This document shows positions 1 to 12,804 of a stretch of DNA of 64,000 nt, piece by piece; the stretch's first letter is position 1, and each line of letters opens with the position of its first letter. This DNA comes from Malus domestica (taxonomy: Eukaryota; Streptophyta; Magnoliopsida; Rosales; Rosaceae): assembly GCF_042453785.1 (NCBI RefSeq), contig NC_091669.1, positions 14,243,001 to 14,307,000 on the forward strand. The letters run 5' to 3'. The notes beneath the pieces were generated by a model, which saw only the letters and a program-made list of their open reading frames with translations, was not told the DNA's origin and ran no database searches. Position numbers and translations under genes: made by a program.

Positions 1-303
1 CAGAGAGTCTGAAGCTACCTAACCCCCTCCCCTCTCCTCATTTCTCAATTTTTCTTGTCTCTCTCTATAAAAAAATCAACAAGATATTGACTTGACTTAA
101 TCATAAGCGTTCAAACAGGAGATGACTGGAAAGAAGGAAAAATGGGAGAGGAGAGAATCCGGATCCACGTTTAATGCCTTCCAAAGCTTCCCACATAATT
201 AGAATTCAGGAGTTTAGCAGTAGACCGGGTAGTCTATAAATTGCACAGAGGCATTTCCCATTGAGGCAGGTATACCATATAAATGTGGGGCATGGTTCAC
301 ATG

Positions 304-1245
304 CAGGGGCGGATCCACAGTGGGGTCGTCGGGATCGAACGACCCCTTGGAAACCATGGAAACAACCTTGAAGCTCCCATATGCGACCTCTTGGAGCTGG
401 GGTCGTCGGGGTCGTCAGGAAGAGGAAGAAGAAGACTCGGCAGGAAAAGGAAGAAGAAGCAGCTCGCGCGCTTCTTTTTTTTTCAAAACAGACGGGCAAG
501 CTGGGAAAGCTGGGTTCTGAGAGAGAAGAACTCGAGGTGGGAAAGCTGAAAACAGGAATCGATAACCCATTAAGAAAAAATGATAAAGAAAGCCATTGAT
601 GTGTAAAATCTAGAACTAATTGCGGAGAATAGGGGGGTTTTAAGGGATAATTTCTTTTAATTAAACTTTCATTTTAACCTTTATTAAACTCATAATTTAA
701 TTGGACATGGTAGTTTTTAATCCTTGTAGTGCGAAAACCAAAGTCCGAAAAACCACTCACTGCAAGAGATCAAATCTTCTGCACCCAAAATGGATGTGGC
801 CTCTCTGTGGCTCCAATGAATGTCTGACACCTATTAAATATCTTAACTTTTCTTAATTTTGTTTTTATGAATTTAATAGGTGGCAGACACTCATTGGGGC
901 CACAGAGAGGCCACACCCAAGAAGATTTCTCCTCACTGCGATGGTATAATTTTCACTAAAACTCATCGCATACACAAATCTACTAGTCCTTTTGTTATCA
1001 TCATGGCATGATCTATAACGTGAGTTTAGTTAAAATTCCAAAAACCCAATAATTAAACAAATCTAACACCAAAAAAAACAAAAACACCATAATTGGGACA
1101 ATTTAATTCCATTAATTCTAAGGGAATTATCCAAGATCGACCAGAACACACAATTCAGATTGGGTCTCCACAACAGACAACCTAAATTTTTATTTGAACT
1201 TTTACACTGCGACCCCTTAGGGTAAGATTCCTGGATCCGCCACTG
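304..1245. mobile_element. Nonautonomous hAT-like DNA transposon, 942 bp
   Basis: The left end CAGGGGCGGATCC is matched in inverted orientation by GGATCCGCCACTG at the right end. The flanks are TTCACATG (296-303) and TTTACATG (1246-1253), an 8-bp target duplication with one mismatch, as expected for hAT elements. Near each end there is a gaccccttgg/gaccccttag-type sequence. No transposase reading frame is visible; the short ORFs inside are purine-rich and unconvincing. A smaller foldback element is nested at 764-931. Confidence 0.7.
764..931. mobile_element. Foldback MITE nested in the 304-1245 element
   Basis: About 60-bp arms around GTGGCCTCTCTGTGGC are inverted against GCCACAGAGAGGCCAC, and the CACCTATTAAAT / ATTTAATAGGTG inner ends face each other across a short AT-rich loop. 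An exact 8-bp duplication CTCACTGC flanks it (756-763 and 932-939), so it inserted after the surrounding element. It has no coding capacity. Confidence 0.8.
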
Positions 1246-1253
1246 TTTACATG

Positions 1254-4022
1254 TCTCACTAGGTCTCTGCAACTACAAGGCATTTGTCATTTCAACTTAG
1301 TCTTTCTTTCTGTGTTTGTTGTTTTTTTGGACCAATGCGACTTTGTCTTTTGGAGAACTACCAAAGTGACTTTGTTTGGGATGGCAATTTCCCCGCAATT
1401 CCTGCCAGACCTTACACCTAATGGGAGCAAAAGGAATATGAACAGCACTATCCGTGACTGTTATTGTTCTATTATTGGTTGGGTAACTATTCGAACATAG
1501 CAAATCATTTGTAACGTGCACTTACTAGAAAAATTCTTGGGTGTCAAACATTTTGGACGAAAATGACACGTAAATTTTCAATGCCATATTTTTGTCGAAC
1601 GATTGGTGGGCTATAGTGATTTGTCGATCAATTGCGCGATTGTTGACAGATGCTGCCAACTTTTCCGAGGGAGTATGTTGACAGATGTTGACAACTTTCG
1701 AACGAGTGTCGACATACGCAAGAAAGTACGTCGATAGAGGCCAACAACAATGCACACAAAGCGATGTCGAATGTTGTCAAGTCTCACTCAAACATTTGGT
1801 CGAACACCTTATGTGTACAAAGTAGTTACCACCCAAACGACTAGGGGGTCATCGGAGGCACGCTCCAATAATATTTCTAGGCCACCATAGGGTCAATTGA
1901 CCTCGTTGATACCAATGTTGATCTGCAATTAATTTTATACTACGTCGTTCCAAAATGGTTCTTTTTTATTTATTTATTTAAAAGCAATATTGAGGTATGA
2001 AGAATCGAACTTAAAACTTGAATGCAACATAAATATTCTTAGTAATTTGAGTTCCAAGCTCTTTGTGTTATAAAATGATTTTGTACACCATATTAGGTAG
2101 GTCATTACCATCTCTACATGTTGAATCTACTTGTGCAGGAACATAGATTGGCACTACAATTTGTAAATTTAAATCATACTCCAATCCAGCCTATGAATTT
2201 ATTCTATTTGTGGAGGGAAGAGAGTTCAAGAGACGGAAGGTGAAGATGTGAAGCAGTTTCGAATTTTGTGACCCAGCTACTTCGGCCTAAAAAACATCCT
2301 GGAGGCCCATCCCAAATTTCCTTCAATTTCAGAATGGCCAGACACGTCCAGAAAAAGGGCCAAACTGGACTCGCAAAAGGTTCACTAAGTAGAATTAAAT
2401 AACTTCCTCCAGTGATGTGTTTTAACTTTTAACTTAGTTTCTCTGCTCAATTAGTAATAGTAGTTGTACTAGCAAGTTTGGGCCGCTCGTAGCCACGAGA
2501 TCTAATCCTCTGGGCAACACGCTACACCCCTTCCCGTATCTCTTGAATCTAATCACGAAATTTCTAGAGATCGCACGAATCCTAGAGAGAAAGAGAGTTC
2601 ACCGTTAGAGCAAAGGCCACGTAATTAGATCTAAATCTTCGGCGGCAGCTGGCTTTCTTTTTTTGGTACTTACCAAATATTGTCGCCTTTCGACACTGAA
2701 AGATCTCGATTCCACATGATAAGGGTTTCAAAAGGCATCGGACAAGTTCTAAGTGTCTCCAAGTTGACATATCACATATGATTAGATTGTTGATTAAGAT
2801 TAGACTATGATAAAATATCAAAATTACGCCTAATCATCTTCTCCTTTGCTGAAAAATTGAAAATGCAGGCCACCTAGCCATAGGAGGTCACTGTAAACCT
2901 TGTCACTTAGAAGATGACGACGTGTACCGTCGTTTTCGGCACCAGTTCCCTCCCACCTGTAAACATTTGTCGGTTTTGAGCCTTTACCAAATGCAAAGAA
3001 ATTGACATAGATATTTCTGCATGCATGCTTGTTACTTCAACGAGACCTTTTCCATTTGTGTGAACTACGAGGAATGCGATGTTCAAATTTAATTAATTAA
3101 TTAGTTTTTATCAACAAACTCATCCTTTCAGATGAAGTCTGTGAAGAGTGATGAAAGAATGCAGAGAGAAAAGCACCCTTATGGAGAAGATATCTCCCAA
3201 CAGACACATCCATTTCTCATACTTGTTGTGAACATGCATTCACCTACTATATATAAATCCATCTGCATGGCATTTAAGATACAGAAAATCAACATTCTTC
3301 TTCTACAATCACAAATATCCTTTTTGAGAGAACCACACAAAAATTCGCCAGAAGTTTAGTTTTTCGGTGTTGGAATTCTGACTTGATCGTTGAATTCTGG
3401 TGAAGCAAACGTCCGTAGAACTACAAATACTAAGTAGGGACGAAATTTTTGTTTCAAGGACATTGCGGTATACAAGCCTCGATCTTCAATAATTCTGTTT
3501 AATATTATTTCATGTTAATTAGTTGTTTGCATTTATTATTTATTTTTATCACGGATTGTTGACATATCTCCAACATCCGAGTGGTCCATAACTACTACTA
3601 GCTATAACAAGGCCAAGCTTTTCAGGGACGCATGCGTAAACTCCATGTCTATCCTTCTTCGGATAACAAAAAAAATCGCCATCATATATATTCCTCTCTT
3701 ATCCATCGAGGCCATAAAAAAAAAAACTAACGAAAATGGTTTCAAATCTTTGCACTTTAATAAAAAAACATACACAAACTTTATTTAATGATAAGGATAA
3801 AAAAATAAAAAAATAAACATAAAAAATAAAAATTTCGCTGTGCGCGCGTCCCTTACCCACCCACCCCCCAAAAACTCCATTGCAATTTGGGGCGGGTAAG
3901 GGATGGGTCCAAAATTTCAAAACACAAAATGGGTCGGGGCGGGGCGGGTAAATGAAACTAGTAGGGCGGGGCGGTTCTAAAAATAGAAGGGAACGGGCCC
4001 CCGCCCTGGCCCGTTTTTAGCA
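1254..4022. other. Gene-free intergenic stretch
   Basis: No coding region with convincing length, codon use or domain was found on either strand. It holds AT-rich DNA, a possible SINE at 1965-2075, and a G+C-rich patch at 3845-4010 containing repeated GGGGCGGG-type strings. Around 1620-1700 a few short direct repeats (ttgacagatg, gttgacaactt) occur. Confidence 0.5.
1965..2075 (-). repeat. Possible SINE fragment
   Basis: On the minus strand a pol III B-box-like AAGTTCGATTC is followed, after about 30 bases, by a short A-rich tail made of TAAA units. No A box or target duplication could be fixed, so the boundaries are approximate. Confidence 0.35.
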
Positions 4023-4030
4023 TAGAATTA

Positions 4031-4185
4031 AGGGAACTTTAACGAAAAGCACCCGGTACTGTTTACTTTAACGAAAAACCACATTTTTACACTAAAAAGT
4101 CAATCCTGGTACTATTCACTTTACCCTTTATTTTGTCCTTATCATTAAAACTCAAAGTTTTCAAGCCCTTTTCATTAGTTTTCCT
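4031..4185. mobile_element. hAT-like MITE family M1, copy A (155 bp, complete)
   Basis: The ends AGGGAACTTTAACGAAAAG and CTTTTCATTAGTTTTCCT are imperfect inverted repeats of about 18 bp. The element is flanked by an exact 8-bp duplication TAGAATTA (4023-4030, 4186-4193). The same family occurs at 36798-36943 and, interrupted by a copia element, at 48995-53859 in the opposite orientation. No coding capacity. Confidence 0.9.
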
Positions 4186-4232
4186 TAGAATTAATTGGAT
4201 TGGAGTTTTATCCTAATCCCAATATTCTCAAA

Positions 4233-5004
4233 TGCAGAGGCTCAGACATAGTCATTTGGTTTCCCTTTCTTCCATTAGTTCACACTGCGATCTCTCCTCC
4301 TGACTTGCTCTCACCATCCCAGTTCCGTTCGCCGCCATCATCATCAGACCTCAATCCAAGGTAATTGAAATCCGTTCTCCTCTTTTTTCTGTCAATTTAT
4401 AGCGAATTTCTTCGTGTTTTGTGGGTTTAATTTTTGAATGCATGCACTGAATTCAGATGGGAAATGCAATCATGGTCGATGATCTGGTGCTCCTTGATTT
4501 CTAATGTAACCTTAAACCTCTGCCCTGTGTCTCTTTCTCTCACTCACTCTTTCGAAATCAGTCCCTCTGTCGAACTCGAAGGGACGAACGACAAAGTCGA
4601 AGAACTAATCATCCATCATCTCCGTCTAACTCAGATTCATAGTTTTTTAAGGTATTATGTTTTGGGGATTTAGGATTGAAAATTATATTAGGGCTTTCTA
4701 GATTTAGGGATTTTGTTGGGTTGGGAATCTTGACCTCAGTTCTGTTCCAATTTCAAATCTTTTATTCAAATGATTTAGGTGGATGGGGTCGAAATTAGGA
4801 TTAAGCAACCGCAGGAGCTCTCCCACCTTGCAAGTTTCCTTCATGGCCCGTTCCCTTCACAGACCACGAAATACAAAGCTTGGCGGGAAGATCAAGCACC
4901 ACAACATGAACATCAACCTGGGCACTACCATCAAGCTTCACAAACTCATCCCTTTGTTCTTGCTATACAATGCACTTTCGTTTCGGCTTTACCATTTTTT
5001 ATAG
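4233..5004 (+). other. Gene-like fragment of unknown identity
   Basis: A C/T-rich, leader-like segment (about 4233-4361) runs into AAG|GTAATTG, a good 5' splice site. At 4772-4778 ATTTAG|GTGG gives a plausible 3' splice site, followed by a more balanced stretch with overlapping short ORFs (one starts ATGGGGTCGAAA at 4783). The translations resemble no family I recognise. It could be the 5' end of a truncated gene, a captured leader, or chance. Confidence 0.2.
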
Positions 5005-6250
5005 TATCCTACAAAAATATAACAGTATAAACAAACCCAAATGAACAGAAATGAGAAGTGTCATACTAAGTACTAAGATATACCTACAAACGTGTACCAA
5101 AGGGAGAGTGGAGGAGGAGCACATATCTTTTGTCTTTTTTATTAAAATGCATGGGTCAGCGCGTCAGATTTTTTTTTTTACTATTAAAATTATGCATTTT
5201 TCATTAAAATTTAATTTCTTTTGTCTTTTTTATTAAAATTTAATGAGTTTTCATTAAAATTTAAGTTTTTTTCATTAAATAAAGTTATAACATGGTTTTT
5301 TTTTTAAAATAAACTTGATTCAAGCCTTTCTCATAAAAGTTCCCTAAAAAAAATGCAAGATGCATGTACTAATTATCTGTAAGTTAAACATCATATTATA
5401 TTTAAATTTAAGACATCTGATATTACAAACGATGTTTTATATAAACCAACATACTGATTAAAATAATGATAACGTGACATATAAATGAAAAAGAAAATGA
5501 ACAGTCTGTCTAATTTGTGTCCTAGTAAGGTGTATCTTTTAATTTGGTTTCCCTGTATATGCATGGTATTCGGGGGATGACAACTTAACTTGCAGTTGCA
5601 GGAAAATCGGGTGGCATATGGGAGTTGCAGTCGCAAGAAGATGAACTAATATTGGTCATGGTTGTTACAAACTTGGATGCACTTGCCTTAAAATAAAGTA
5701 GCATATGTGGACGAGGCTTACACATATCTATACATACAACATAATATGTGAAGTATATTTGTCCAATCAGTGCCGACCTACTGAATATTAGTCAGTGGCA
5801 AAGATGGATGCCCTCACTTAAATTGATTCTTATTTCGTTGAAGTTATTGGTTCCTATTTTCATTTTACAAAAAAGAAAGAAGCAAAGTTTGTTTCATGTG
5901 TTTTTCTTTTACTAAGAGCCACTGTTAGTGTGAAACCTATAGCTTGGTGTTTTCTTTGTCTTTAGTAGGCGTTATATAGGATAGAATTGACAGTGTTTTG
6001 TGTCACTTCTGTTTTGTTTTTGTCTGTGATGATATTTCAGTCACCGTGTTTTTTGTTTTAGAGTTCATTTATAAGTGTTTTTAAAATAATTGAAAAAAAA
6101 ATTTGAGAAAATATTAGGATTCATTTGCAAGAAGTATTTTAAATGCTTTTGGATGATTCACTTGCATTTTTTTTACTAAAGATTGTTTCCGAAAACATCT
6201 TCATCAAAAGCCACTTTAAGCCATTATCAAAGCAACTCCAAATAGGTCCT
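5005..6250. other. AT-rich intergenic DNA, no gene seen
   Basis: Low-complexity strings such as attaaaattt and ttttttta dominate 5140-5350. No ORF has coding character, and no terminal repeats could be paired. Confidence 0.5.
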
Positions 6251-6253
6251 TAA

Positions 6254-6403
6254 TTTTTTTTTTCTAATACAATGATATAGTTACTCTAAAAGATGGAAAG
6301 AATATATAGATCTCAAACTCGCGATCCGCGAGATTCAACTTAAGATCTCTTATTTACACGTGAAAAAGAATACGACTAAACCGTAACAACAAGTGACTAA
6401 ATT
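6254..6403 (-). repeat. Degenerate SINE-like sequence
   Basis: Read on the minus strand it has the order seen in the complete SINEs of this window: a tRNA-like head with GTAAATAAGAGATCTTAAG, then a B-box-like GTTGAATCTC, and an A-rich end. It is clearly older than those copies, and no target duplication was found. Confidence 0.4.
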
Positions 6404-6529
6404 CCGTGTTTTTTAATTTAGTTTTGCTCTTAATAGCCACTTAAGTTTGATACTATCTTCGGATGTGTGAATAAAACATCTATTGAACAAAAGAAGTTAA
6501 ATAATATTTTTTGTATACTATAAACGTAG

Positions 6530-7230
6530 GTGGTCTCATATTATTGGTTATATTAAGTTGGTAAGACCTAAAATCTAATAAAAAACTAGTTACTTTAGAG
6601 AGAACCTTCCCAAATTAACATGACTCCGATCACATGGTGGCTTTCAATTCACTATTGTATAAATATTGAAAGAGGACAATTCGAAATATATAATAGTTCA
6701 ACTGGGTATGCAAGTTGTCTTCAAGTGGTGCCAATATGAAGAAATAAAATAAACAAATAAAAGGGATTATGCCGAGTTGGGCAAAAACTAATCATGTGAT
6801 TATGTGTTAAATTTGTCATTTGATCAACGTTGTGACTTTAAATAATAGTAAAATATGTATAGCTCTTGTTTTGGTCTGATTCTGGTTTTGATTATCGGCC
6901 TTGGTTTTAGTTTTGGTTTTGAGCTTTGGTTTTGGATTAGAATACTAAATAATTTGGACGCCAAAAAGAAAAAAGAAACGTACAATTTGTAGTTAGTCAT
7001 TCAATTAATGAGATTTATAATTGATCAGCGTGTGACTTTAAACAATAATAAAATATGTATAGCTTTGGTTTAGGTCTGATTCTGGTTTTGATCATCGGCT
7101 ATGGTTTTGGTCTTGGTTTTGGTTTTGGTTTTGAGCTTTGTTTTAGCGTACCAAATACTTTGGACGCGAGAAAGAAAAAAGAAACGGACAAGTTGTAGTT
7201 TGTCATTCATCTAATAAGACTAATAATTCA
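6530..7230. repeat. Copy 1 of a duplicated ~1 kb module
   Basis: It shares long stretches with 18250-18790 and 19740-20240, including ttactttagagagacc, gtggtgccaatatgaag and gggattatgccaag (one-base variants). Within it, 6835-6985 and 7020-7190 are a local tandem duplication containing GGTTTTG repeats. The homology resumes at 9120-9250 after an unrelated insertion. Confidence 0.7.
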
Positions 7231-9119
7231 TCTCTTATTGAAATTGGTACCATGTGAAATATTCTGCAATTAAAATTTTAACTTTGCAAAGTAGATTAGT
7301 CAAATAAGCTAGTCAGCTAGTTACAAGTTTGTCAGTAACAGAAGGTACAGTTGCAAGAACTAAATTTAATTAACTAGTACGTCTAATTAGTTAGAGACTG
7401 CTTAGGTTTGTCTCACAACAACAAATTCCAAATTTGAACACATTTACATATCTGTTCATTATGCAAAGAACAATGAGAAAACAATTGTGAATTAAAGTAT
7501 GTTGGATTGATTAGTCAAACTCATCAGTCAACTAAGTACAGATTCATTAGTTAACCAATCACAAATCTATCAATCAAACTTAGTTTCCTACAAGTTATTT
7601 GAATGAATAAGAATTCAGTTCATTACTCATAATATGCAGTGTAAATTTAGTCTTAAACACATATCAAATAACAATCCATATGATGCATGTAACACATGCA
7701 ATAAATATGATATGTGGACAACTGTAAGTAACAAAGAACACAAAGAAATTAAACTCTGAAAGGTTGACTTGTTATAGAACCAGTCAACTAGATATGAGTT
7801 TCCCAGTTACGAGAAACACAACTCCAATAAAATGAACTTACTTGACTAGTACGTCTGACAGGTCAAAATCTACCCATATATCTCTCACAATACAAAATCT
7901 CAAGCAAATGCATTATCACACAACTGTTTAGTTATCAAACAACAATTGAAGCTTGTGATATAAAATACGAGATATGTAGGCAAGTTATAAAGAAGTGAAC
8001 ACAACAAGTTTTGACCGAAAAAAAAAAACCCATCTTTGGGTTACAAAACCGGGGGCCTCTCCACTAAGTCCAATCCACTAATGCAAATAAGGTTCTTACA
8101 AAGTACCAAGCAAAAATCAATTCTTAAACCTAGTCTACGAAGCAATTTTAACTTTGTCCAACCTTGCTTCGCATGAGATGAGAATCCCTTCGGTTTTCAC
8201 GAGGTGACAACTCCTCTTGAACTCTTCACCTTGTGCATTGGAACCAAATCAACCCATGTAGAAGATGTTATGATGATGATGATATGCAAGTCTGGATCAA
8301 TGGCCAGTCAGTTTCTCCAGTCAAACTGTTGAAAGAAGAAACTAACGAGAATCCAAAAAGGGGTCAATAAACAGATTTAAAACTTGAAGAACTTGACCAC
8401 GAATTTAATGTAAAACCATGAAGACAATTCAACCCTATTATGAAATAATTAGGTGTTTAATGCATGAAGATGGTTTTGTGGCTAGGTTTTAATGAAGCAC
8501 ACAAGAGGCAGCTCAAAGCTATAAACACTCTTGAGAAAAATATAAACTTCCTAGCTAAAAACACATGAGCTTTTAATAAGATTTAAGCAACCATTTTCAT
8601 GGATAGTTTTATAAATATTCAATGAAAAACATTACCCAGAAAATCCTTGATGCTCCTAGAGAGATCTGAGATAGAGAGGAAAAACAAAGACCCTCTAAAT
8701 TATAAACCTTCTCTTTGCTCCAAAATGAACTCTAGAGCCACATTTTTATGGAAGGCTTGAATGTTTTAGACAAAAATGACCAACGGACACGTGCTAAGTG
8801 CAAAAGCAATCTACAAAGATCTCGGGTGAAAAATTCACTCTCAGGAAAAAGGTGTTAGTTGACCCATGTGAGCTGTCTTAAAGTGTGTGCCCATCAATTT
8901 GGAAAGCAGCGAGAAATTTTGACGAGACAAAACCACTAGACAGAATGAAATGCATATGCATGAACAAACCTTTGAGGTGAGAAGATAAACTCTTGAGAGA
9001 TTATTTCCAGCAATATGATCTCGTAGTGACATTGCACCATAGATCTAACTACAACATGTGTGGTACCATTTACAATTTTTGACAAAGAAAGCCAAACACA
9101 AAATCTAGACGTCACACTT
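7231..9119. other. 1.9-kb insertion splitting module copy 1, identity unknown
   Basis: The module reads continuously in the other two copies across the point where this segment sits (aattcatctc ... ctaaatctacaaactcc). The insertion is AT-rich and rich in attagtcaa/agtcaac-type short repeats. TTGGTACCATGTGAAA near its left end resembles an inverted retroelement primer-binding-site junction, so an antisense LTR-element remnant is possible. No protein domain was recognised. Confidence 0.4.
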
Positions 9120-9479
9120 ACCAATTTCTAAATCTACAAACTCCATAGGGCCTTGCTTTGACTTTGGACCGGTGACAACCTCTCTCCCAAATTTCAAGCC
9201 TTTTTCTTCATCTTCTCACGGATTGTTGCATATCAATTTTTCGTCTTAATATCTCCGTCAATTAGTGCTTGAAGTTATTTATCAGTCTTTTAAGTTTATT
9301 TTGGTTTGTTATCGACTCCTTCTGAGTCTACTTTGCTGAAATTGATACCTTTGTTGATTATGTTGCACACGAGTATGCAATTCTCTGTCTTCGTTTGTGA
9401 TCATGTTGGGTGAAAGGTAGTTGTAGAGGAGTGGCTGTGAAACGGTAGCTCCCCCAAATGTTAGTAGGGACACTAGTTA

Positions 9480-9895
9480 GTTTGTTGTCAGTTTATATTC
9501 TGAGTGAGCATTGCTCATTCTCAAATAGTGTCCTCTTGTTTGTTATATTCATAGTTTAGTGCGTAGAAGTTCTCAAATTCTAATTCATGAAGTACTTGAC
9601 TTTTTCATCAAGAATAAAGTTCCTTTGGTTTTGGAGTGTCATCTTAGTCATTTGAGTTTGTGTGTAAATGATATCAAGACTTGGATCGTTCCTTTGTTTA
9701 TTCTAGGGGTATCTCGCCCTCAAATCCATTAGTATAGTACGGTGACAACTAGTTTTGCCAAGTTAGCCTTTTATATTTTGTTAAAGTTTGTTTGAACTGA
9801 TGACCTCTTGGATGTTATAGTGAATGTTTTCTTTAATATTTGTATGAGTTATTAATTTTATCATAAAACCACTGACATTTTGTCTATAAAAAAAA
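9480..9895. repeat. Diverged direct repeat of 12805-13190
   Basis: The two segments share the string order ttgttatatt...tgcatagaag/tgcgtagaag...gtcatcttagtc...gtttgtgtgt...tcctttg.ttattct...ttttgttata, plus the end tttgtatgagttat. Short ORFs in both are disrupted and unrelated to any domain I recognise. A MULE starts immediately after this copy. Confidence 0.6.
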
Positions 9896-11361
9896 GGGTA
9901 AATTACATAATACCCCCTCAAGTTTGAGGTCTATTACAATCTCATACAATATCTTTAAAACATTTCACTTACATACCTCACCTACTATTATATTTCAACA
10001 TAGTACATCTGTTACATTTTCCATCCATTGATCCATTAAGAACTGACGTGGCTGCCACATTTGTACCACATAGCTACCACTTGTGTGCCACGTGGCAAAA
10101 AAAAAATTATTTTAAAAACTTGAATCTTTTGGAAAAAAAAAACCAAAAATCCCCTTATTCTTCCCCACTCGAGCCCATCCTCTTCTCCCAACCACATCAC
10201 CCACCCTTACCCTGAGCCCACCCCCATCTCCCATCTCTCATCACCCATCACCCATCACCCATCACCCATCACCCATCACCCATCACCCACCCTTACCCGA
10301 GCCCACCCCCTTTTCCCATCTCCCATCACCCATCACCCATCTCTCATCCCCTATCACCCATCACCTATCACCCATCACCCATCATCCATCACCCACCCTT
10401 ACCCGAGCCCACCCCCTTTTCCCATCTCCCATCACCCATCACCCACCTATTCACCTTACTGACACCAGCTGTAGTGGGCGTGAAGCCGCCGGAACCCACC
10501 TAGAGTGAGCACCACAGATCTTAACTGCTGGCTGCCGTAGCCGGTGTTAGTGGTGGTTGGGGTTTGAGGGTAACCACCTCAATCTCCTCATTCTTTTTCC
10601 ATTTAAACCACCCATTCAAACTTCAAACAAATTTAAAAATGACCCCTAGCTAATTTGGGGATTCTAGGGATTTGGGGTTTTGGTGGTGGTTGGAAACCAA
10701 TTTGCAGGAAGTGGGTTGGGGTCCTGCCATAGCCTCAAATTTCATCAACACCACTACTGGTTCGTCATTTTTTGGTTATGGGGGCGAAGGTAACCATATG
10801 GATGCGATGGGTGGGGGATGAAGGTGGTTGCAATGGGAAGATGAGATTGTTGGCTAGGATAGGGTGGAGGTAGTTGCTCAAAGATTGTTGGCTATGGTCA
10901 AAGTCTAGATCTTGGAGTTGGAGCTGCAAAGATGATGGTTTTGAATTTTGGGAAATAAAATTTCAAAATCCATGAAATTTTGGGGGTTTTTTTTTTCGAA
11001 TTGAGAGCTCATTTTGATTTGTGGGTTCTGGAAGAAGTGCATAAATTTATGGGGGTTTGGAGGGAGAAGGAATGGGAGGTGAAGTGGGAGGAGATGGAGA
11101 AAAGTGGGTTGGGAGGGGGGGTTTCTGGGTATGTTTGGTTTTTTTTTTTTTTCCAGAAGATTCAGGTTAAAAAAAAAAATTGGCCATGTGGCACAAAGGT
11201 GGCAGCCACGTCTGCTCTTAACGGATCAATGGATGAAAAATGTAATGGATGTACTATATTAAAATAAAATAGTAGATGATGTATGAAAGTGAAATGTTTT
11301 AAAGATGTTATATGAGGTTGTAATAGACTTCAAACCTGAGAGGGTATTATGTAATTTACCC
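9896..11361. mobile_element. Nonautonomous long-TIR MULE, 1466 bp
   Basis: The ends are GGGTAAATTACATAATACC and its inverted partner; the two terminal inverted repeats stay alignable for about 190 bp, up to the ACGTGGCTGCCAC segment. GGGTAAAT ends and long TIRs are typical of Mutator-like elements. The flanks are A-rich (taaaaaaaa / aaaaaaata), so the 9-bp duplication cannot be proved. No transposase is present. The interior is much richer in G+C than its surroundings and may contain acquired sequence, but I could not assign it to a gene. Confidence 0.8.
10190..10445. repeat. CATCACC heptamer array inside the MULE
   Basis: A 7-bp unit CATCACC is repeated in runs (10237-10289 and 10323-10395). 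On a larger scale a ~100-bp unit beginning caccctta-ccgagccc recurs at about 10203, 10290 and 10394, so there is a two-level tandem structure. Confidence 0.85.
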
Positions 11362-12804
11362 AAAAAAATAACTAATAATTCTTGAATTTATGTTAACTAA
11401 AGGCTCTGCGATGTTTATAGATTGAATTTAACAAGTTAGTTAATTTAATATATTCTTTTTGTCAATTTACTATAATCTTTGACACTGATGTACTGAGACC
11501 AAGAAATTGATTGATTTGTCCAAACTTAAGAATTAGAACATTATACTACTGGCTTATCAATATATTGTTAAAGCTTTATGACATAAAATGAAAAGTACTT
11601 ATCAAATAAATTTTTAAATAAAAAAAAAAAAACAAACTGCACGTAATTGTGATTAAAAAAACAAACACTTCTGCAAATTGCTTCGTATCGGAGACAGCTA
11701 ATAGGTTTATGGATAACTCTAATCCAAAAAATAGAAAACTAAAATTCTCTGATCAAAAAAATAAAATAAAAATAAAAAACTAAAATCCACTTGCCAACTT
11801 ATTTAGAGTCTATCCATATACTATATGGAATTAATTTGGTTTCTCAATGGTTTTGGAGGAATTCCTCTTCAATTTATTTTGTAGCTTATGCATTAAACAT
11901 CAGTTTTATGAATGGATCGTTAATATTATAAATCACTCTATAAAGAAATCTTTGCAAAAGATCGGTCTTATGATTGGATCGTTAATATTATAAATCACTC
12001 TATAAAGATCATCTCTGCAAAAGATCAATAACATATGAGATCTTTTAGTCACCAATTTATATAAAAGAAATCCCTAGAATACATCTTGCAATCGTTTTCA
12101 TCCCTCTATCAATAAAAGAAAACCCTAGATCTGGAACCAAGCTGAACCGTTGACACCTTGCTCCAGCTTGGGGCCGGTATCAACCTTTGCCTGCATCCTC
12201 CTCGCCCTCATCATAAACCCTATCCACACATGTTCATCCTACACCTCGCTTCCTCTTTAACCTGACCAGTTCTCCAGTGACCCATCCTTTTCTTTTCTTT
12301 TTTCTTTATTTTTTCTTTCCATTTCTCCCCCTCAATGAGTGTTACCCAACACAGTCATTTTTTTTCGTGGCTTTATTGGAACTACTCTTCTTGTCAGAAT
12401 CGTGGTGCCGTTACCTTACCTGGACATATCGTGGCGGCTCCCCTTACTTAGCTTGTGGTAGTGGCTGATCTCACAGAAGCGGTAAAGCCGCCAATGGAGA
12501 CGAGCCAACCAGTGGAGATAAGTCAATAGGTGGATTTCATTTTCGAATTAGTATAAGTTTTGTTTGTATTGTGTCTAGCGGGTAATGTCTTGCTTAGCGA
12601 GTGATGTGGCCTCACTTATTAGTGAAGGTTTAATATGGTCTCTCGTTTTGGCGGTGACATTACGTGTGCCTAGTTTAGGTTCGTTATGGCATTATGGCAG
12701 ATCTAAACCTATACGCTTGTGCTAGTACCGGTAATGTTTGTAGTAGCCAATTAGGGTTATATTTATACTTGTTTGCTTACAAAATTCATGTCAATATGGG
12801 CACT
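11362..12804. other. Gene-free repeat-derived DNA
   Basis: 11370-11580 is homologous to 13200-13256 plus 14840-15180. 11795-12000 matches 18955-19130. A ~60-bp tandem duplication with the core TCGTTAATATTATAAATC lies at about 11904-12028. The short ORFs at 12277-12921 have no domain similarity that I recognise. Confidence 0.45.

Noticed and set aside
10237..10395. Regularly spaced short repeats as a CRISPR-like array
   Set aside because: These are contiguous heptamers without unique spacers, in a plant transposon.
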